Of a DNA stretch of 55,614 nucleotides, positions 18,517 through 27,230 are shown piece by piece. The position numbers and the translations under genes were made by a program. The stretch is from Nitrospira japonica (GTDB taxonomy: Bacteria > Nitrospirota > Thermodesulfovibrionia > UBA6902). The stretch's first letter is position 1; every line of letters begins with the position of its first letter. The notes beneath the pieces are model-generated. The model had not been told where the DNA came from. It saw nothing but the letters and a program-made list of their open reading frames with translations, and did not search any database. The stretch is from assembly GCA_020723105.1 (NCBI GenBank), contig DYJL01000019.1:1-55614 (forward strand), read 5' to 3'.

Positions 18517-19785
18517 ATGGCAGAAGTAATTCCTTTTAAAGGTATTTTGTATAATCCACAGAAGGTTGTCGCCGATGAGACTCTTGCGCCACCATACGAT
18601 ATTATCACGCCGGAATTTAAAGAAGCTCTTTACAAAAAAAATTCCTACAACATTATACGTATTGATTTTGGCAAGGATGAAGACGGAGATAATGAAAACG
18701 AGAATCGCTATACAAGGGCTTCAAGATTTTTGTCTGACTGGCTTGAGGAAGGGATTTTAATTAATGATGCGGAACCGTCCTTTTATTGCTACGAGATAAC
18801 TTATGAACTGAATAGCCAGATTAAAAAAACAAGGGGATTTCTCGGCGCTGTCAGGATTGAAGACCTGGGATCGGGCAGAATTCATCCGCATGAAATGACG
18901 TACTCAAAACCAAAATCAGACCGGCTTAACATACTGCGATACTGCAGTGCAAATACCAGCCCTATCTTTTCCCTTTACAGCAGTACAGAAAGATACACTT
19001 CATCCCTCCTTGAGGATATCGTCAGGGAGAAACCCTTCATTGAAGCAAAGAACGGGGACGGTTTCATGCACAGGCTCTGGCGGATAAACGACAAGGCTTC
19101 AATCGAAACAATAAAGAAAGAAATGTCGGATAAAGATATTTTTATCGCAGATGGCCATCACCGTTATGAAACGTCGCTTAAATTTAAAAAAGAAATGTCG
19201 GATAAAGGGCTCAACAAAACCGGCGATGAGCCTTTTAATTATACCCTGATGTTTCTTGCAAATATGGAAGATGACGGCTTGACCCTCCTGCCAACACACC
19301 GGATAGTTGAAATTGATTCAGATATTAACACGAAAGAAACCCTCAGAGAATATTTCAGCATACAAAAAGCAGGTTCTGCAGAAACATCCGAAGAACAGGC
19401 GAGACAGAAGATGTTTGAAGTAATGCACAAGAACACACATTCGTTTGGAATGTTTCTTACCAACTCAAATACTTACTATACTCTGCTTTCTACCGGCCTA
19501 AAGACAGAACTGACTCTGCCCGAATGCCTTAAGAATCTTGACGTAACCATGCTTCATAAACTGATATTCGAAAAGCTGCTGAAAATAGAGCATTATGAAT
19601 ATGAAATGGACCCTGACATCGCCGTGGAAAGGGCCCGGAAAGGCTCCTTTGAGGCTGTTTTTTTCCTGAACCCTACAAAAATACACGATGTCAAAGAAGT
19701 CGCCCTTGCAGGCGAAAGAATGCCGCCGAAATCAACATATTTTTATCCTAAACTTCTGACAGGAATGGTGCTTTACAAATTTTAA
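18517..19785 (+). CDS. DUF1015 family protein
   Basis: A 422-residue soluble protein of a widespread family with no firmly assigned activity that I know. Family marks are APPYDIITPEFKEALY near the N-terminus, then NIIRIDFGK. GRIHPHEMTYSKPKSDRL comes near residue 125, and IFIADGHHRYETSLKF near 208. There are no membrane segments. It starts 7 nt after apt with GGAG upstream, so it is likely co-transcribed with mtnP-apt, though this does not prove a part in purine salvage. Confidence 0.85.
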   Translation: MAEVIPFKGILYNPQKVVADETLAPPYDIITPEFKEALYKKNSYNIIRIDFGKDEDGDNENENRYTRASRFLSDWLEEGILINDAEPSFYCYEITYELNSQIKKTRGFLGAVRIEDLGSGRIHPHEMTYSKPKSDRLNILRYCSANTSPIFSLYSSTERYTSSLLEDIVREKPFIEAKNGDGFMHRLWRINDKASIETIKKEMSDKDIFIADGHHRYETSLKFKKEMSDKGLNKTGDEPFNYTLMFLANMEDDGLTLLPTHRIVEIDSDINTKETLREYFSIQKAGSAETSEEQARQKMFEVMHKNTHSFGMFLTNSNTYYTLLSTGLKTELTLPECLKNLDVTMLHKLIFEKLLKIEHYEYEMDPDIAVERARKGSFEAVFFLNPTKIHDVKEVALAGERMPPKSTYFYPKLLTGMVLYKF

Positions 19786-19863
19786 TTTCCGATATATTTG
19801 TTTCATTGGTTTAATTAGTTTGATTGGTTTTATTAGTTAACAAATGGAACTAATAGAACCCTT

Positions 19864-20003
19864 AGCAGGTTGCTGAAAAAGTATTTTAGCTGTCTTTGCG
19901 AGCGAAGCAAACTCACTTCTTTATAAATCAATAAGTTTGAGATTGCTTCGTCGCAAAATACGCTCCTCGCAATGACAAGTACAGACTTTTTCAGCAGACT
20001 GTT
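19864..20003. repeat. miniature inverted-repeat element with CTGAAAAAGT ends
   Basis: The ends AGCAGGTTGCTGAAAAAGT (19864-19882) and ACTTTTTCAGCAGACTGTT (19985-20003) are inverted, matching at 16 of 19 positions. The inside holds a second inverted pair of TTGCGAGCGAAGCAA and TTGCTTCGTCGCAA type plus CTCCTCGCAATGACA. No protein is encoded. It looks like a non-autonomous mobile or REP-type element filling the gap between the DUF1015 and methyltransferase genes. Confidence 0.8.
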
Positions 20004-20029
20004 AGAACAAAATTTTATGAAGTAGTGAT

Positions 20030-20689
20030 ATGTTCCTGAACTTTAGACATACTCTTTTAACAGGGCTTATAAAAATACTGCAGAAATATGGTTCTCACCA
20101 TGTACTGGTCTCAGGAAGATTATATGAGATTTCAGAAAATGTATTTAATCCCAAATTTTATTTTACAAGCAGCTTTATGGCAGAGCATATCAACGTGACA
20201 TCCAAAGATGAAGTTCTTGATATGGGAACAGGCTCCGGCATTCAGGCCATCACTGCTGCTCAAACTGCGCAGCGGGTCCTTGCTGTGGATATTAATCCCG
20301 AAGCCGTGCAGTTTGCAAGAGCAAATGTTAAGACCCATGTCTTCGAAAAAAAAATACTGGTACTGCAAAGTGATCTCTTTTCTTCAATTCCTCAGGAATA
20401 TAAATTTGATGTTATATTGTTTACGCCGCCATATTTTGATGGTATTCCTAAGACCTTTTTTGAACAGGCCCTGATGGATCCTGACAAGAAACTTATTAAA
20501 AAATTTTTTGGTGCAGCAAAAGATTATCTAAAACCAGGGGGATATGTTCAGATGCTGTATTCATCAATTGCAGGGTCTGAGAATGCATTAGAAATAGCTG
20601 GAAATTTAGGATGGAAAAGCTTAATATTAGCTCAATCAAAAACCTGGTCCGAGACCTTTTATATTTATAAATTGACACCTGTCATATAA
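20030..20689 (+). CDS. class I SAM-dependent methyltransferase, HemK-like
   Basis: The 219-residue protein has the SAM-binding motif VLDMGTGSGIQAI (about residue 64), the acidic AVDINPEAV and the catalytic-loop motif LFTPPYF near 144. That motif is a variant of the NPPY seen in HemK/RsmC-like N-methyltransferases. Its target (protein glutamine, RNA base or small molecule) cannot be told. The replacement of Asn by Thr in the NPPY position is unusual for an amino-methylating enzyme. It stands alone between two repeat-bearing gaps. Confidence 0.8.
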   Translation: MFLNFRHTLLTGLIKILQKYGSHHVLVSGRLYEISENVFNPKFYFTSSFMAEHINVTSKDEVLDMGTGSGIQAITAAQTAQRVLAVDINPEAVQFARANVKTHVFEKKILVLQSDLFSSIPQEYKFDVILFTPPYFDGIPKTFFEQALMDPDKKLIKKFFGAAKDYLKPGGYVQMLYSSIAGSENALEIAGNLGWKSLILAQSKTWSETFYIYKLTPVI

Positions 20690-21021
20690 ATCTGAGTAAC
20701 GGGCAAACATGGCCAAGATTATTCATGGTGAACTCTGTTGCAATGGTTGCTGACATGGAAGGCTGTGGAAGAATTTCTATACGACGCCTTTGAAAAGGGA
20801 TTAGGGGATAGGGAGTAGGGGGTAGTCAAGAAGAAATAAGAAAAACAGCTTGAAGCAAAAATGTAATATGCCGTTTGTCGTTTATAGAAATTCTGGAACA
20901 GACTTTCATGTCGGCTAAAAGATCTTAAATAAGTTTGATGATTAATAACATAAAAGTCAGAGCAGAAAAATTTATGAATATTACAGGATAGATAATTTTT
21001 GGGAAAGGACAAAGCAATATT
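20690..21021. other. non-coding gap with GGGATTAGGGG repeat
   Basis: This gap of about 330 nt has no convincing gene. It contains the 25-nt repeat at 20793-20817, which is exactly shared with 45106-45130. The rest is AT-rich and presumably holds the promoter of the phosphoesterase gene. Confidence 0.6.
20793..20817. repeat. dispersed 25-nt repeat, AAAAGGGATTAGGGGATAGG
   Basis: The run beginning AAAAGGGATTAGGGGATAGG and ending GAGTA is identical at 45106-45130. A degraded related copy lies near 1735-1770, between the two peptide permease genes. Confidence 0.7.
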
Positions 21022-21510
21022 ATGAAAATCGGAATAATGTCAGATTCACATGACCATTTCAGGAATATCCAGAAAAGTCTGCAGATATTCAGGGATAAAA
21101 GTGTTGCTTACATATTGCATCTTGGCGATTATGTTAATCCCAACTCCGTACGGACCTTCCAGGGAATAAAGTTGATTGGAATATTCGGGAATAATGATGG
21201 AGACAAGTTCAGGTTGATTGCCGCTTTCAATGAGATAGGCGGAGAGATCAAAGGCGACTTTTATGAATTTGAAGAAGATGGTTTAAAGTTTGCCTGCTAT
21301 CATGGAACCGAACTGCAAGTAAAAGATGCTTTAATAAACTGTCAACAGTATGATGTGGTCCTCTATGGACACACACATCAGTGTAAAGATATTATTGTTG
21401 GAAAAACGCTTGCACTAAATCCTGGCACAGCACATGGTTTTGGTGATAAGGCAACAATAATGGTATTTGACACTGAAACGAGACAGTCTGAATTTATTAA
21501 TTTACTATAG
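21022..21510 (+). CDS. YfcE/MJ0936-family metallophosphoesterase
   Basis: This is a small calcineurin-like phosphodiesterase of 162 residues. Metal-binding motifs appear in order: SDSHD at the N-terminus, LGDYV near 34, GNNDGD near 58, CYHGTE near 92 and GHTHQ near 118. The substrate is a phosphodiester but its identity is not given by sequence. No signal peptide, so cytoplasmic. It lies upstream of, and convergent with, tRNA-Met. Confidence 0.9.
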   Translation: MKIGIMSDSHDHFRNIQKSLQIFRDKSVAYILHLGDYVNPNSVRTFQGIKLIGIFGNNDGDKFRLIAAFNEIGGEIKGDFYEFEEDGLKFACYHGTELQVKDALINCQQYDVVLYGHTHQCKDIIVGKTLALNPGTAHGFGDKATIMVFDTETRQSEFINLL

Positions 21511-21555
21511 AACTCCCTGTCACTACGTTGGCAACACAGAAAAATATTAAGTAGT

Positions 21556-21632
21556 TGGTGGCGGTGGCTGGACTCGAACCAGCGACACTACGGATATGAG
21601 CCGTATGCTCTAACCGACTGAGCTACACCGCC
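21556..21632 (-). tRNA. tRNA-Met(CAT)
   Basis: Read on the minus strand: acceptor GGCGGTG, D arm AGCTCAGTCGG, anticodon loop CTCATAT giving CAT, T arm GGTTCGAGTCC, and encoded CCA (21556-21558). The first acceptor pair is G-C, so it is not an initiator of the usual C-A mismatch kind. An Ile2 tRNA with a modified CAT cannot be fully excluded. Confidence 0.9.
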
Positions 21633-21717
21633 GACATGCAGTAAAAAGTGGAATTTCAAGTTAACAAAATCCTGTCGGCAAAGTCAACAGCATTGCGATG
21701 TATAATTATTGTCACAT

Positions 21718-22128
21718 ATGTTCCCTGTAAGCCCTGAAAAAGAAAAGCTGTTAGCGGCAAAACTTGATAGTCTTGGTATTCATGAGAAAGACCTTCAGGA
21801 ATTATTTGTCCGCTCGCAGGGCAAAGGCGGACAAAATGTGAACAAAGTCTCTACCTGTGTTTATCTTAAACACCTGCCAACAGGCATTGAGGTCAAGTGT
21901 CAGAAATCCCGCTCTCAGGGACTAAACCGGTATTATGCAAGGGTGCTCCTCTTCGAAAAAATAGAACGTTTAATAAAAGGCCGGGAAAGCGAAGAAAAAC
22001 AGCGTATCGAAAAAATCAAACGGCAGAAGCGCAAACGCTCAAAACGTGCAAAAGAAAAAATTCTCGCAGAAAAGCACTTACAGTCAAAAAAGAAAGCTGA
22101 ACGTTCTTATTCAATTAACAATGAGTAA
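21718..22128 (+). CDS. RF-1 domain (GGQ) release-factor-like protein
   Basis: It carries the peptidyl-tRNA hydrolysis loop GKGGQNVNKVSTCVYL near residue 36 and lacks the codon-reading domains of RF1 and RF2. A basic C-terminal tail (KRQKRKRSKRAKEK) is present. This layout resembles ArfB-type ribosome rescue factors, which release peptides from stalled ribosomes. The ATG at 21718 gives 136 residues; a TTG at 21709 is possible. No clear ribosome binding site is seen. Confidence 0.85.
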   Translation: MFPVSPEKEKLLAAKLDSLGIHEKDLQELFVRSQGKGGQNVNKVSTCVYLKHLPTGIEVKCQKSRSQGLNRYYARVLLFEKIERLIKGRESEEKQRIEKIKRQKRKRSKRAKEKILAEKHLQSKKKAERSYSINNE

Positions 22129-22206
22129 TTATTTGTTAACCTTTGCATATCTGTTGCTTTTTTTGCATAATATTTACGAAACAACTATTTTCAAACGAGA
22201 GGGGCT

Positions 22207-22677
22207 ATGCTCGAAATAGATATTCCGGGTTTTGGCGCTGTTAAACTGCAGCATCTTGTCTCAGATTTTACAGGAACGCTATCCTTCAATGGAAAACTTA
22301 TTTCGGGCGTCAAGGAACGTTTGAACCAGATATCCAAAATTCTTGAGATCCATATCCTCACGTCAGACACTTTTGGAACAGCCCTTGCAGAAACAAATGG
22401 CATCCCGTGTAAAACGCATGTCCTGGAAGGAGAGTATCACGATCTGCAGAAAGAAGAATATGTAGAAAAACTCGGCGCCGGTTCCGTAGTTGCATTTGGA
22501 AATGGCAATAATGACCGGAAGATGCTGAGAACTGCACGGATCGGCATAGCAGTCACCGAGGGCGAAGGCTGCGCAGTTGATATTCTTATGGCCGGTGAAA
22601 TACACGTTACAAGCATAAACGCAGGACTTGATCTTCTTTTATATCCTAAACGGCTAAAGGCAACACTTAGGTATTGA
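22207..22677 (+). CDS. soluble HAD-superfamily protein with P-type-ATPase-like motif
   Basis: The 156-residue protein has HAD motif I as DFTGTL (residues 23-28). The second acidic residue is replaced by Thr, as in the DKTGT motif of P-type ATPases. Motif II is HILTSDT and the final acid motif is AFGNGNNDRKML. There is no membrane segment. It matches the small archaeal and bacterial 'soluble P-type ATPase-like' phosphatases. It likely hydrolyses a small phosphate ester; the substrate is unknown. Confidence 0.82.
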   Translation: MLEIDIPGFGAVKLQHLVSDFTGTLSFNGKLISGVKERLNQISKILEIHILTSDTFGTALAETNGIPCKTHVLEGEYHDLQKEEYVEKLGAGSVVAFGNGNNDRKMLRTARIGIAVTEGEGCAVDILMAGEIHVTSINAGLDLLLYPKRLKATLRY

Positions 22678-22762
22678 TCGCTCCCATGTATAAGCAGTCC
22701 GGATATAGCACTTTCGCTCATTCTCGTCCCGATACATTATGTAATATCATGAAGGAAAATTG

Positions 22763-23734
22763 ATGAATTTCTTCGAAGTGTTTTTTCCGGTATCAGGTGT
22801 AAAAACATCCATATTAATCCCTCCTCTTGTTGCGCTTATTATTTCGTTCTTTACATCCATGGGCGGTGTTTCAGGTGCGTTCCTGCTTTTGCCTTTTCAG
22901 ATGAGTGTGCTGAAATATACAAGTCCTTCTGTCAGCGCAACCAATTTTGTATTCAACATAGTCGCTATCCCAAGCGGTGTCTACCGGTACATAAAAGAAG
23001 GACGCATGGCATGGCCGTTGACGTGGGTTGTAATTGTCGGAACCTTGCCAGGCGTATTTATTGGTTATTATCTCAGGATTTTTTATCTGCCTGACCCAAA
23101 GGTATTCAAACTCTTTGTCGGCTGTGTCCTGCTCTATATTGGCATCCGTCTCGTTTATGAAGTTACCGGCAAGGCTGCAGCAGGTAAAAGCAAAATGAAG
23201 GCGCTGGAAGACAAATTCCAACAGAGGGCCGAGGAACTGAAAAAACAGCAGAATGCACGAATCGCATCAGGGCTTCCAAAGGAGGCTGTGGTAAAAACAA
23301 TTTCATGGAGTCTTGCAAAGGTTGAGTATGAATTCTGGGGGGAAATTTTTTCATTCAGCACGCTTGGTATGTTTCTGCTTGCTTTCATAGTTGGAATTAT
23401 CGGAGGAACCTATGGAATCGGCGGCGGCGCTATCATTGCCCCGTTCTGTGTGGCAGTTTTTCATCTGCCTGTTTATACAGTTGCAGGAGCCGCACTGATG
23501 GGGACATTTTTAACATCTATTGCCGGAGTTACTTTCTACAGCATAATGCCGGCAAATAATGGACTCGCCACATCTCCAGACTGGCTACTTGGATTTCTTT
23601 TCGGCGCAGGCGGTTTTATAGGTATGTATCTTGGTGCAAGATTCCAGAAATTCATGCCGCAGAAATTCATAAAGATAATGCTCGGATGTGTTATTGTATT
23701 TCTGGCGGTAAAATACATCGTGCAATATTTTTAA
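22763..23734 (+). CDS. TauE/SafE family membrane permease
   Basis: This inner-membrane protein of about 323 residues has two homologous bundles, GGVSGAFLLLPFQM near residue 32 and GGTYGIGGGAIIAPF near 214. That is the family hallmark. A charged cytoplasmic loop rich in K, E and Q (about 135-190) is longer than usual between the halves. The family exports or imports sulfite, sulfoacetate or other small organosulfur anions. The ATG at 22763 follows GAAGGA with good spacing. The NHL protein gene starts 10 nt after it. Confidence 0.88.
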   Translation: MNFFEVFFPVSGVKTSILIPPLVALIISFFTSMGGVSGAFLLLPFQMSVLKYTSPSVSATNFVFNIVAIPSGVYRYIKEGRMAWPLTWVVIVGTLPGVFIGYYLRIFYLPDPKVFKLFVGCVLLYIGIRLVYEVTGKAAAGKSKMKALEDKFQQRAEELKKQQNARIASGLPKEAVVKTISWSLAKVEYEFWGEIFSFSTLGMFLLAFIVGIIGGTYGIGGGAIIAPFCVAVFHLPVYTVAGAALMGTFLTSIAGVTFYSIMPANNGLATSPDWLLGFLFGAGGFIGMYLGARFQKFMPQKFIKIMLGCVIVFLAVKYIVQYF

Positions 23735-23744
23735 TATCAATAAC

Positions 23745-25232
23745 ATGACAAAAAAGCATTTAACACCATCTCTATTAGTCATCGTAATAATTCTCTTTTT
23801 ATGCGTCTCGATTTTTTTCCATTATGCAAAAAAATGGAAATATTTAAACCGAACCTCCAGGCAGCGCTTAGTAATTCCGAATTACGCAAAGCTTAACAGG
23901 CCGAACAAAAAAGATTTTATCTTTCTCCTGGAGACCACAAATAAAAATAATCCTGTTTTTCACGATGCTGAACCGGATGGAGATGATATTCTTTTTGTTT
24001 TAGCTGAAGGTAAGACAAGATTAGAACATAAAATAAAGGAGTTTGTTAGCTCAGATAATAACCATAAACTGTCTGTTCATTTAAAGTTACCGGACTTATT
24101 GTCTAATGACGTACAAATTTATATGTATTACGGCAACGTAATCAACTTTAAAATAATTACCCGTGCTTTTGATAGTAATATACCATCTCAAGGTATATCA
24201 GCAATTAATTATTCCGACAGCCCTGTTAATCAGGGCTGCCCTGAGAACAGTATTATTTTTGAAACAGAGGAAACCATGGCCTCCAGATTTGTTGCCAAAC
24301 TTAACTCATTGTTCAGAATCAAAATAAAATTTCCTGAGGCTGTTACACCCGTAAAGGAAAAGGTTTTTGTATCTGATACCAATAACGCTCGCATTCAGGT
24401 ATTTGATACTAACGGTAATTTTGTTATGGAGTGGGGAGCACTTGGTTCTCTTAACGGGCAATTAAAAAGCCCCCGTGCAATAGCCGTCTATAAGAATGAA
24501 ATATATGTAGTTGACAGAGCCAACGAACGTATTCAGGTCTTTGATCTATCCGGTAACTATAAGAGAAAGTGGGGTGCATTCGGTGATAAAGACGGACAGT
24601 TTTGCGGTCCTCGTGGAATAGCTGTTGTCAATAACGAGGTCTACGTTGTAGATACTTTCAACAGTCGTATTCAGGTGTTCGATTTAAGAGGTACATTTCA
24701 GAGAAAGTGGGGGCGCAGGGGCAGCGGGCCCGGCGAGTTCCAGGTGCCAATAGGTATTGCAGCATATAAAGATGAAATTTATGTTGTTGATGCCTATAAC
24801 TACAGGGTCCAGGTATTTGGGTCAGATGGTTCATTCAGAAGGCAATGGGGTAAATATGGATGTGGAAATGGTGAACTTAACAGCCCCATAAGATTGGCTG
24901 TTTATAATGATGAAGTTTATGTAGGCGATAAATATAATCACCGTATCCAGGTATTTGATCTCGCAGGTAATTTTAAAAGAAAGTTCGGCGGACTTGGCAC
25001 ATCTGATGGATACTTATATGAACCCTATGGCATAGCGGTTTACAATAATGAAATTTACATTGCTGACAGAAGGAACAACCGAATTCAGGTATTTGACCTT
25101 CAAGGAGCTTTTCTCAGAAAGTGGGGAACCCTTGGTATCTGTTATGACGGAGACCAAAAACTTCCTTGTGGTACTGGGGAGTTTTATATACCTTTTGGGG
25201 TTACAGTAACACAGGAGGGCAGCGATGAATAG
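23745..25232 (+). CDS. membrane-anchored NHL-repeat protein with DUF2341-like domain
   Basis: The 495 residues start with a signal anchor (SLLVIVIILFLCVSIFF). Residues about 40-130 resemble the DUF2341 sandwich domain (NDVQIYMYYGNV end). From about 205 onwards come six NHL repeats of 45-47 residues, each with the unit RIQVFD and a GxFxxxWG turn, together forming a beta-propeller outside the membrane. Such propellers bind proteins or glycans. A small lipoprotein gene overlaps its stop by 8 nt, suggesting a pair. Confidence 0.82.
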   Translation: MTKKHLTPSLLVIVIILFLCVSIFFHYAKKWKYLNRTSRQRLVIPNYAKLNRPNKKDFIFLLETTNKNNPVFHDAEPDGDDILFVLAEGKTRLEHKIKEFVSSDNNHKLSVHLKLPDLLSNDVQIYMYYGNVINFKIITRAFDSNIPSQGISAINYSDSPVNQGCPENSIIFETEETMASRFVAKLNSLFRIKIKFPEAVTPVKEKVFVSDTNNARIQVFDTNGNFVMEWGALGSLNGQLKSPRAIAVYKNEIYVVDRANERIQVFDLSGNYKRKWGAFGDKDGQFCGPRGIAVVNNEVYVVDTFNSRIQVFDLRGTFQRKWGRRGSGPGEFQVPIGIAAYKDEIYVVDAYNYRVQVFGSDGSFRRQWGKYGCGNGELNSPIRLAVYNDEVYVGDKYNHRIQVFDLAGNFKRKFGGLGTSDGYLYEPYGIAVYNNEIYIADRRNNRIQVFDLQGAFLRKWGTLGICYDGDQKLPCGTGEFYIPFGVTVTQEGSDE

Positions 25233-25617
25233 CAGGTATGACTTCTTAATAACACTTGCCCATGCTGTCATATTAATAACCATCTTGACTGCGTGCTCTG
25301 ATTCAGACTTTCGCAAAGGGCATTATGAAGCAATTAACGATCTAAGCTCCGGAAAGTTACAGATTAGATATTTCGGAGACCCTATCAGTGATTCATTTTC
25401 TGAAGAGAACCAGATTCGGGAGTTTATCAGGAAAGAATATCGTATTGATTTTATCAGGATTCATGGGTGTGGTGTTTCAAAAAAAACCAGAGAACATACC
25501 TTTGGATATAACAAAGTGATGCAGGACGCAATTCAAGAAAAGACCGGGTTAAGTTTTCAGGAAATTTTGAAGAAAGCCTATCCTGATGCAGACAGGTTAA
25601 TTGCCATTCGTTTCTGA
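25225..25617 (+). CDS. small predicted lipoprotein, unknown function
   Basis: The 130-residue product has a signal peptide ending in a lipobox (LTAC, Cys about residue 24). It then has a charged domain with no family I recognise. Features are a HGCGVSKKTREHTFGYNKVM segment and a C-terminal helix. The start codon overlaps the end of the NHL-propeller gene, so the two are translationally coupled and may work together at the cell surface. Confidence 0.7.
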   Translation: MNSRYDFLITLAHAVILITILTACSDSDFRKGHYEAINDLSSGKLQIRYFGDPISDSFSEENQIREFIRKEYRIDFIRIHGCGVSKKTREHTFGYNKVMQDAIQEKTGLSFQEILKKAYPDADRLIAIRF

Positions 25618-25692
25618 AAAATCTCAATTTCTCCATATAGTAAGGTGTAACCCTTGTAAGCTCAATTCGCAATCCTGTATCATATACGGCAA

Positions 25693-27135
25693 ATGGCTTA
25701 CAAAGATTTACGCGCGTTTTTAGCTCTACTGGAAAAAAAAGGTCTCCTGAAACGAATCCGGGTTGAAGCTGACCCAGCCCTCGAAATTGCAGAAATCAAT
25801 GACCGGGTTGTAAAAGCAAATGGTCCCGCCCTCCTGTTTGAGAATCCTAAAGGTTCGAAGTTTCCGGTCCTTGTCAACACCTTCGGCTCTTATGAAAGAA
25901 TGCGGCTTGCGCTTGAGGTCGAAAATCTTGATGATATCGGCGGTAGAATACTCGAATTTCTTGAGCCTGAAATTCCGACTAATTTTATAGAAAAACTCAA
26001 GGCGCTTCCCAAGCTCAAAAAGCTCTCGGATTTTTTTCCAAAAATCGTAAAAACAGGTCCGTGCAAGGAAGTAATCATCAGGGACAATCCGTCACTTGAT
26101 GTATTCCCTATACTGAAAACATGGCCTGAAGACGGGGGAAAATTTATTACCCTGCCGATGGTCTTTACAAAAGACCCTGAAAAAGGGGATAGAAACTGCG
26201 GAATGTACCGCATGCACGTGTATGATTCCAAAACGACCGGAATGCATTGGCATATGCATAAAGATGGCGCGAGACATTACAGAAAAGCAGAACAGCAGGA
26301 CAAAAGACTGGAAGTCGCTGTTGCAATAGGTTCGGACCCTGCTGTTATGTATTCTGCTACAGCGCCCTTGCCGGAAGGGATTGACGAGATGCTGTTTGCA
26401 GGATTTCTGAGAAATGATACTGTGGAGCTCGTCAAATGTGAGACCGTGGATCTGGAAGTTCCGGCCAATTCAGAGATAGTGCTTGAGGGTTATTGCAATC
26501 CCGGAGAACGCAGAATCGAAGGGCCCTTTGGAGACCACACAGGCTATTATTCACTTTCTGATGAATATCCGGTTTTTCATATCACCTGTATCACGCACAG
26601 GAAAGATGCAATCTATCCTGCCACAATCGTTGGGAAACCACCTATGGAAGACTGCTACATCGGCAAAGCAACAGAGCGAATCTTCCTTCCGTTATTAAGA
26701 AAACAGCTTCCTGAAATTATAGATATGAATCTCCCGCTTGAAGGCGTATTTCATAATATTGCTGTTATTTCCATTGACAAGCGTTTCCCCGGACATGCAA
26801 GAAAGGTAATGTATGCCTTGTGGGGAATGGGGCAAATGAGTTTTACAAAAGCCATCATTATTGTAGATAAATGGGTTAATGTTCAGGACCTCAGCGAGGT
26901 TGTCTGGAGAATTGGGAACAATGTTGATCCGAAAAGAGACACTGTGATTATTGAAGGCCCTCTTGATGTGCTTGAACATGCATCAGATATCCCGGCCTAC
27001 GGCGGGAAAATAGGAATTGACGCCACTAAAAAATGGCCCTCTGAAGGTTTTACCCGCGAATGGCCGCCTGAAATAGTAATGTCAGAAAATATCAAAAAGT
27101 ACGTCACCGGGAGATGGAAAGAATACGGGTTTTAA
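25693..27135 (+). CDS. UbiD-family decarboxylase (menaquinone biosynthesis type)
   Basis: UbiD enzymes use prenylated FMN to decarboxylate aromatic acids. At 480 residues this matches the menaquinone-pathway decarboxylases. Seen are FENPKGSKFPVLVN near 49-62, the substrate and metal region CGMYRMHVYDSKTTGMHWH, and EGPFGDHTGYYS near 277. The VGKPPMEDCYIGKATER block and a C-terminal PSEGFTREWP follow. It probably acts in futalosine-type menaquinone synthesis, or on 4-hydroxybenzoate-like acids. It starts 13 bp after a putative promoter-poor gap and has no UbiX partner nearby. Confidence 0.88.
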   Translation: MAYKDLRAFLALLEKKGLLKRIRVEADPALEIAEINDRVVKANGPALLFENPKGSKFPVLVNTFGSYERMRLALEVENLDDIGGRILEFLEPEIPTNFIEKLKALPKLKKLSDFFPKIVKTGPCKEVIIRDNPSLDVFPILKTWPEDGGKFITLPMVFTKDPEKGDRNCGMYRMHVYDSKTTGMHWHMHKDGARHYRKAEQQDKRLEVAVAIGSDPAVMYSATAPLPEGIDEMLFAGFLRNDTVELVKCETVDLEVPANSEIVLEGYCNPGERRIEGPFGDHTGYYSLSDEYPVFHITCITHRKDAIYPATIVGKPPMEDCYIGKATERIFLPLLRKQLPEIIDMNLPLEGVFHNIAVISIDKRFPGHARKVMYALWGMGQMSFTKAIIIVDKWVNVQDLSEVVWRIGNNVDPKRDTVIIEGPLDVLEHASDIPAYGGKIGIDATKKWPSEGFTREWPPEIVMSENIKKYVTGRWKEYGF

Positions 27136-27230
27136 AATTAAACTCTCCTGTTAATTACCCCTGTTTTTGTGATGCAAAACGTTGACATTACCCCTGCAAG
27201 CTTCTAAGATAAAATTACGAGTTATTAAAA

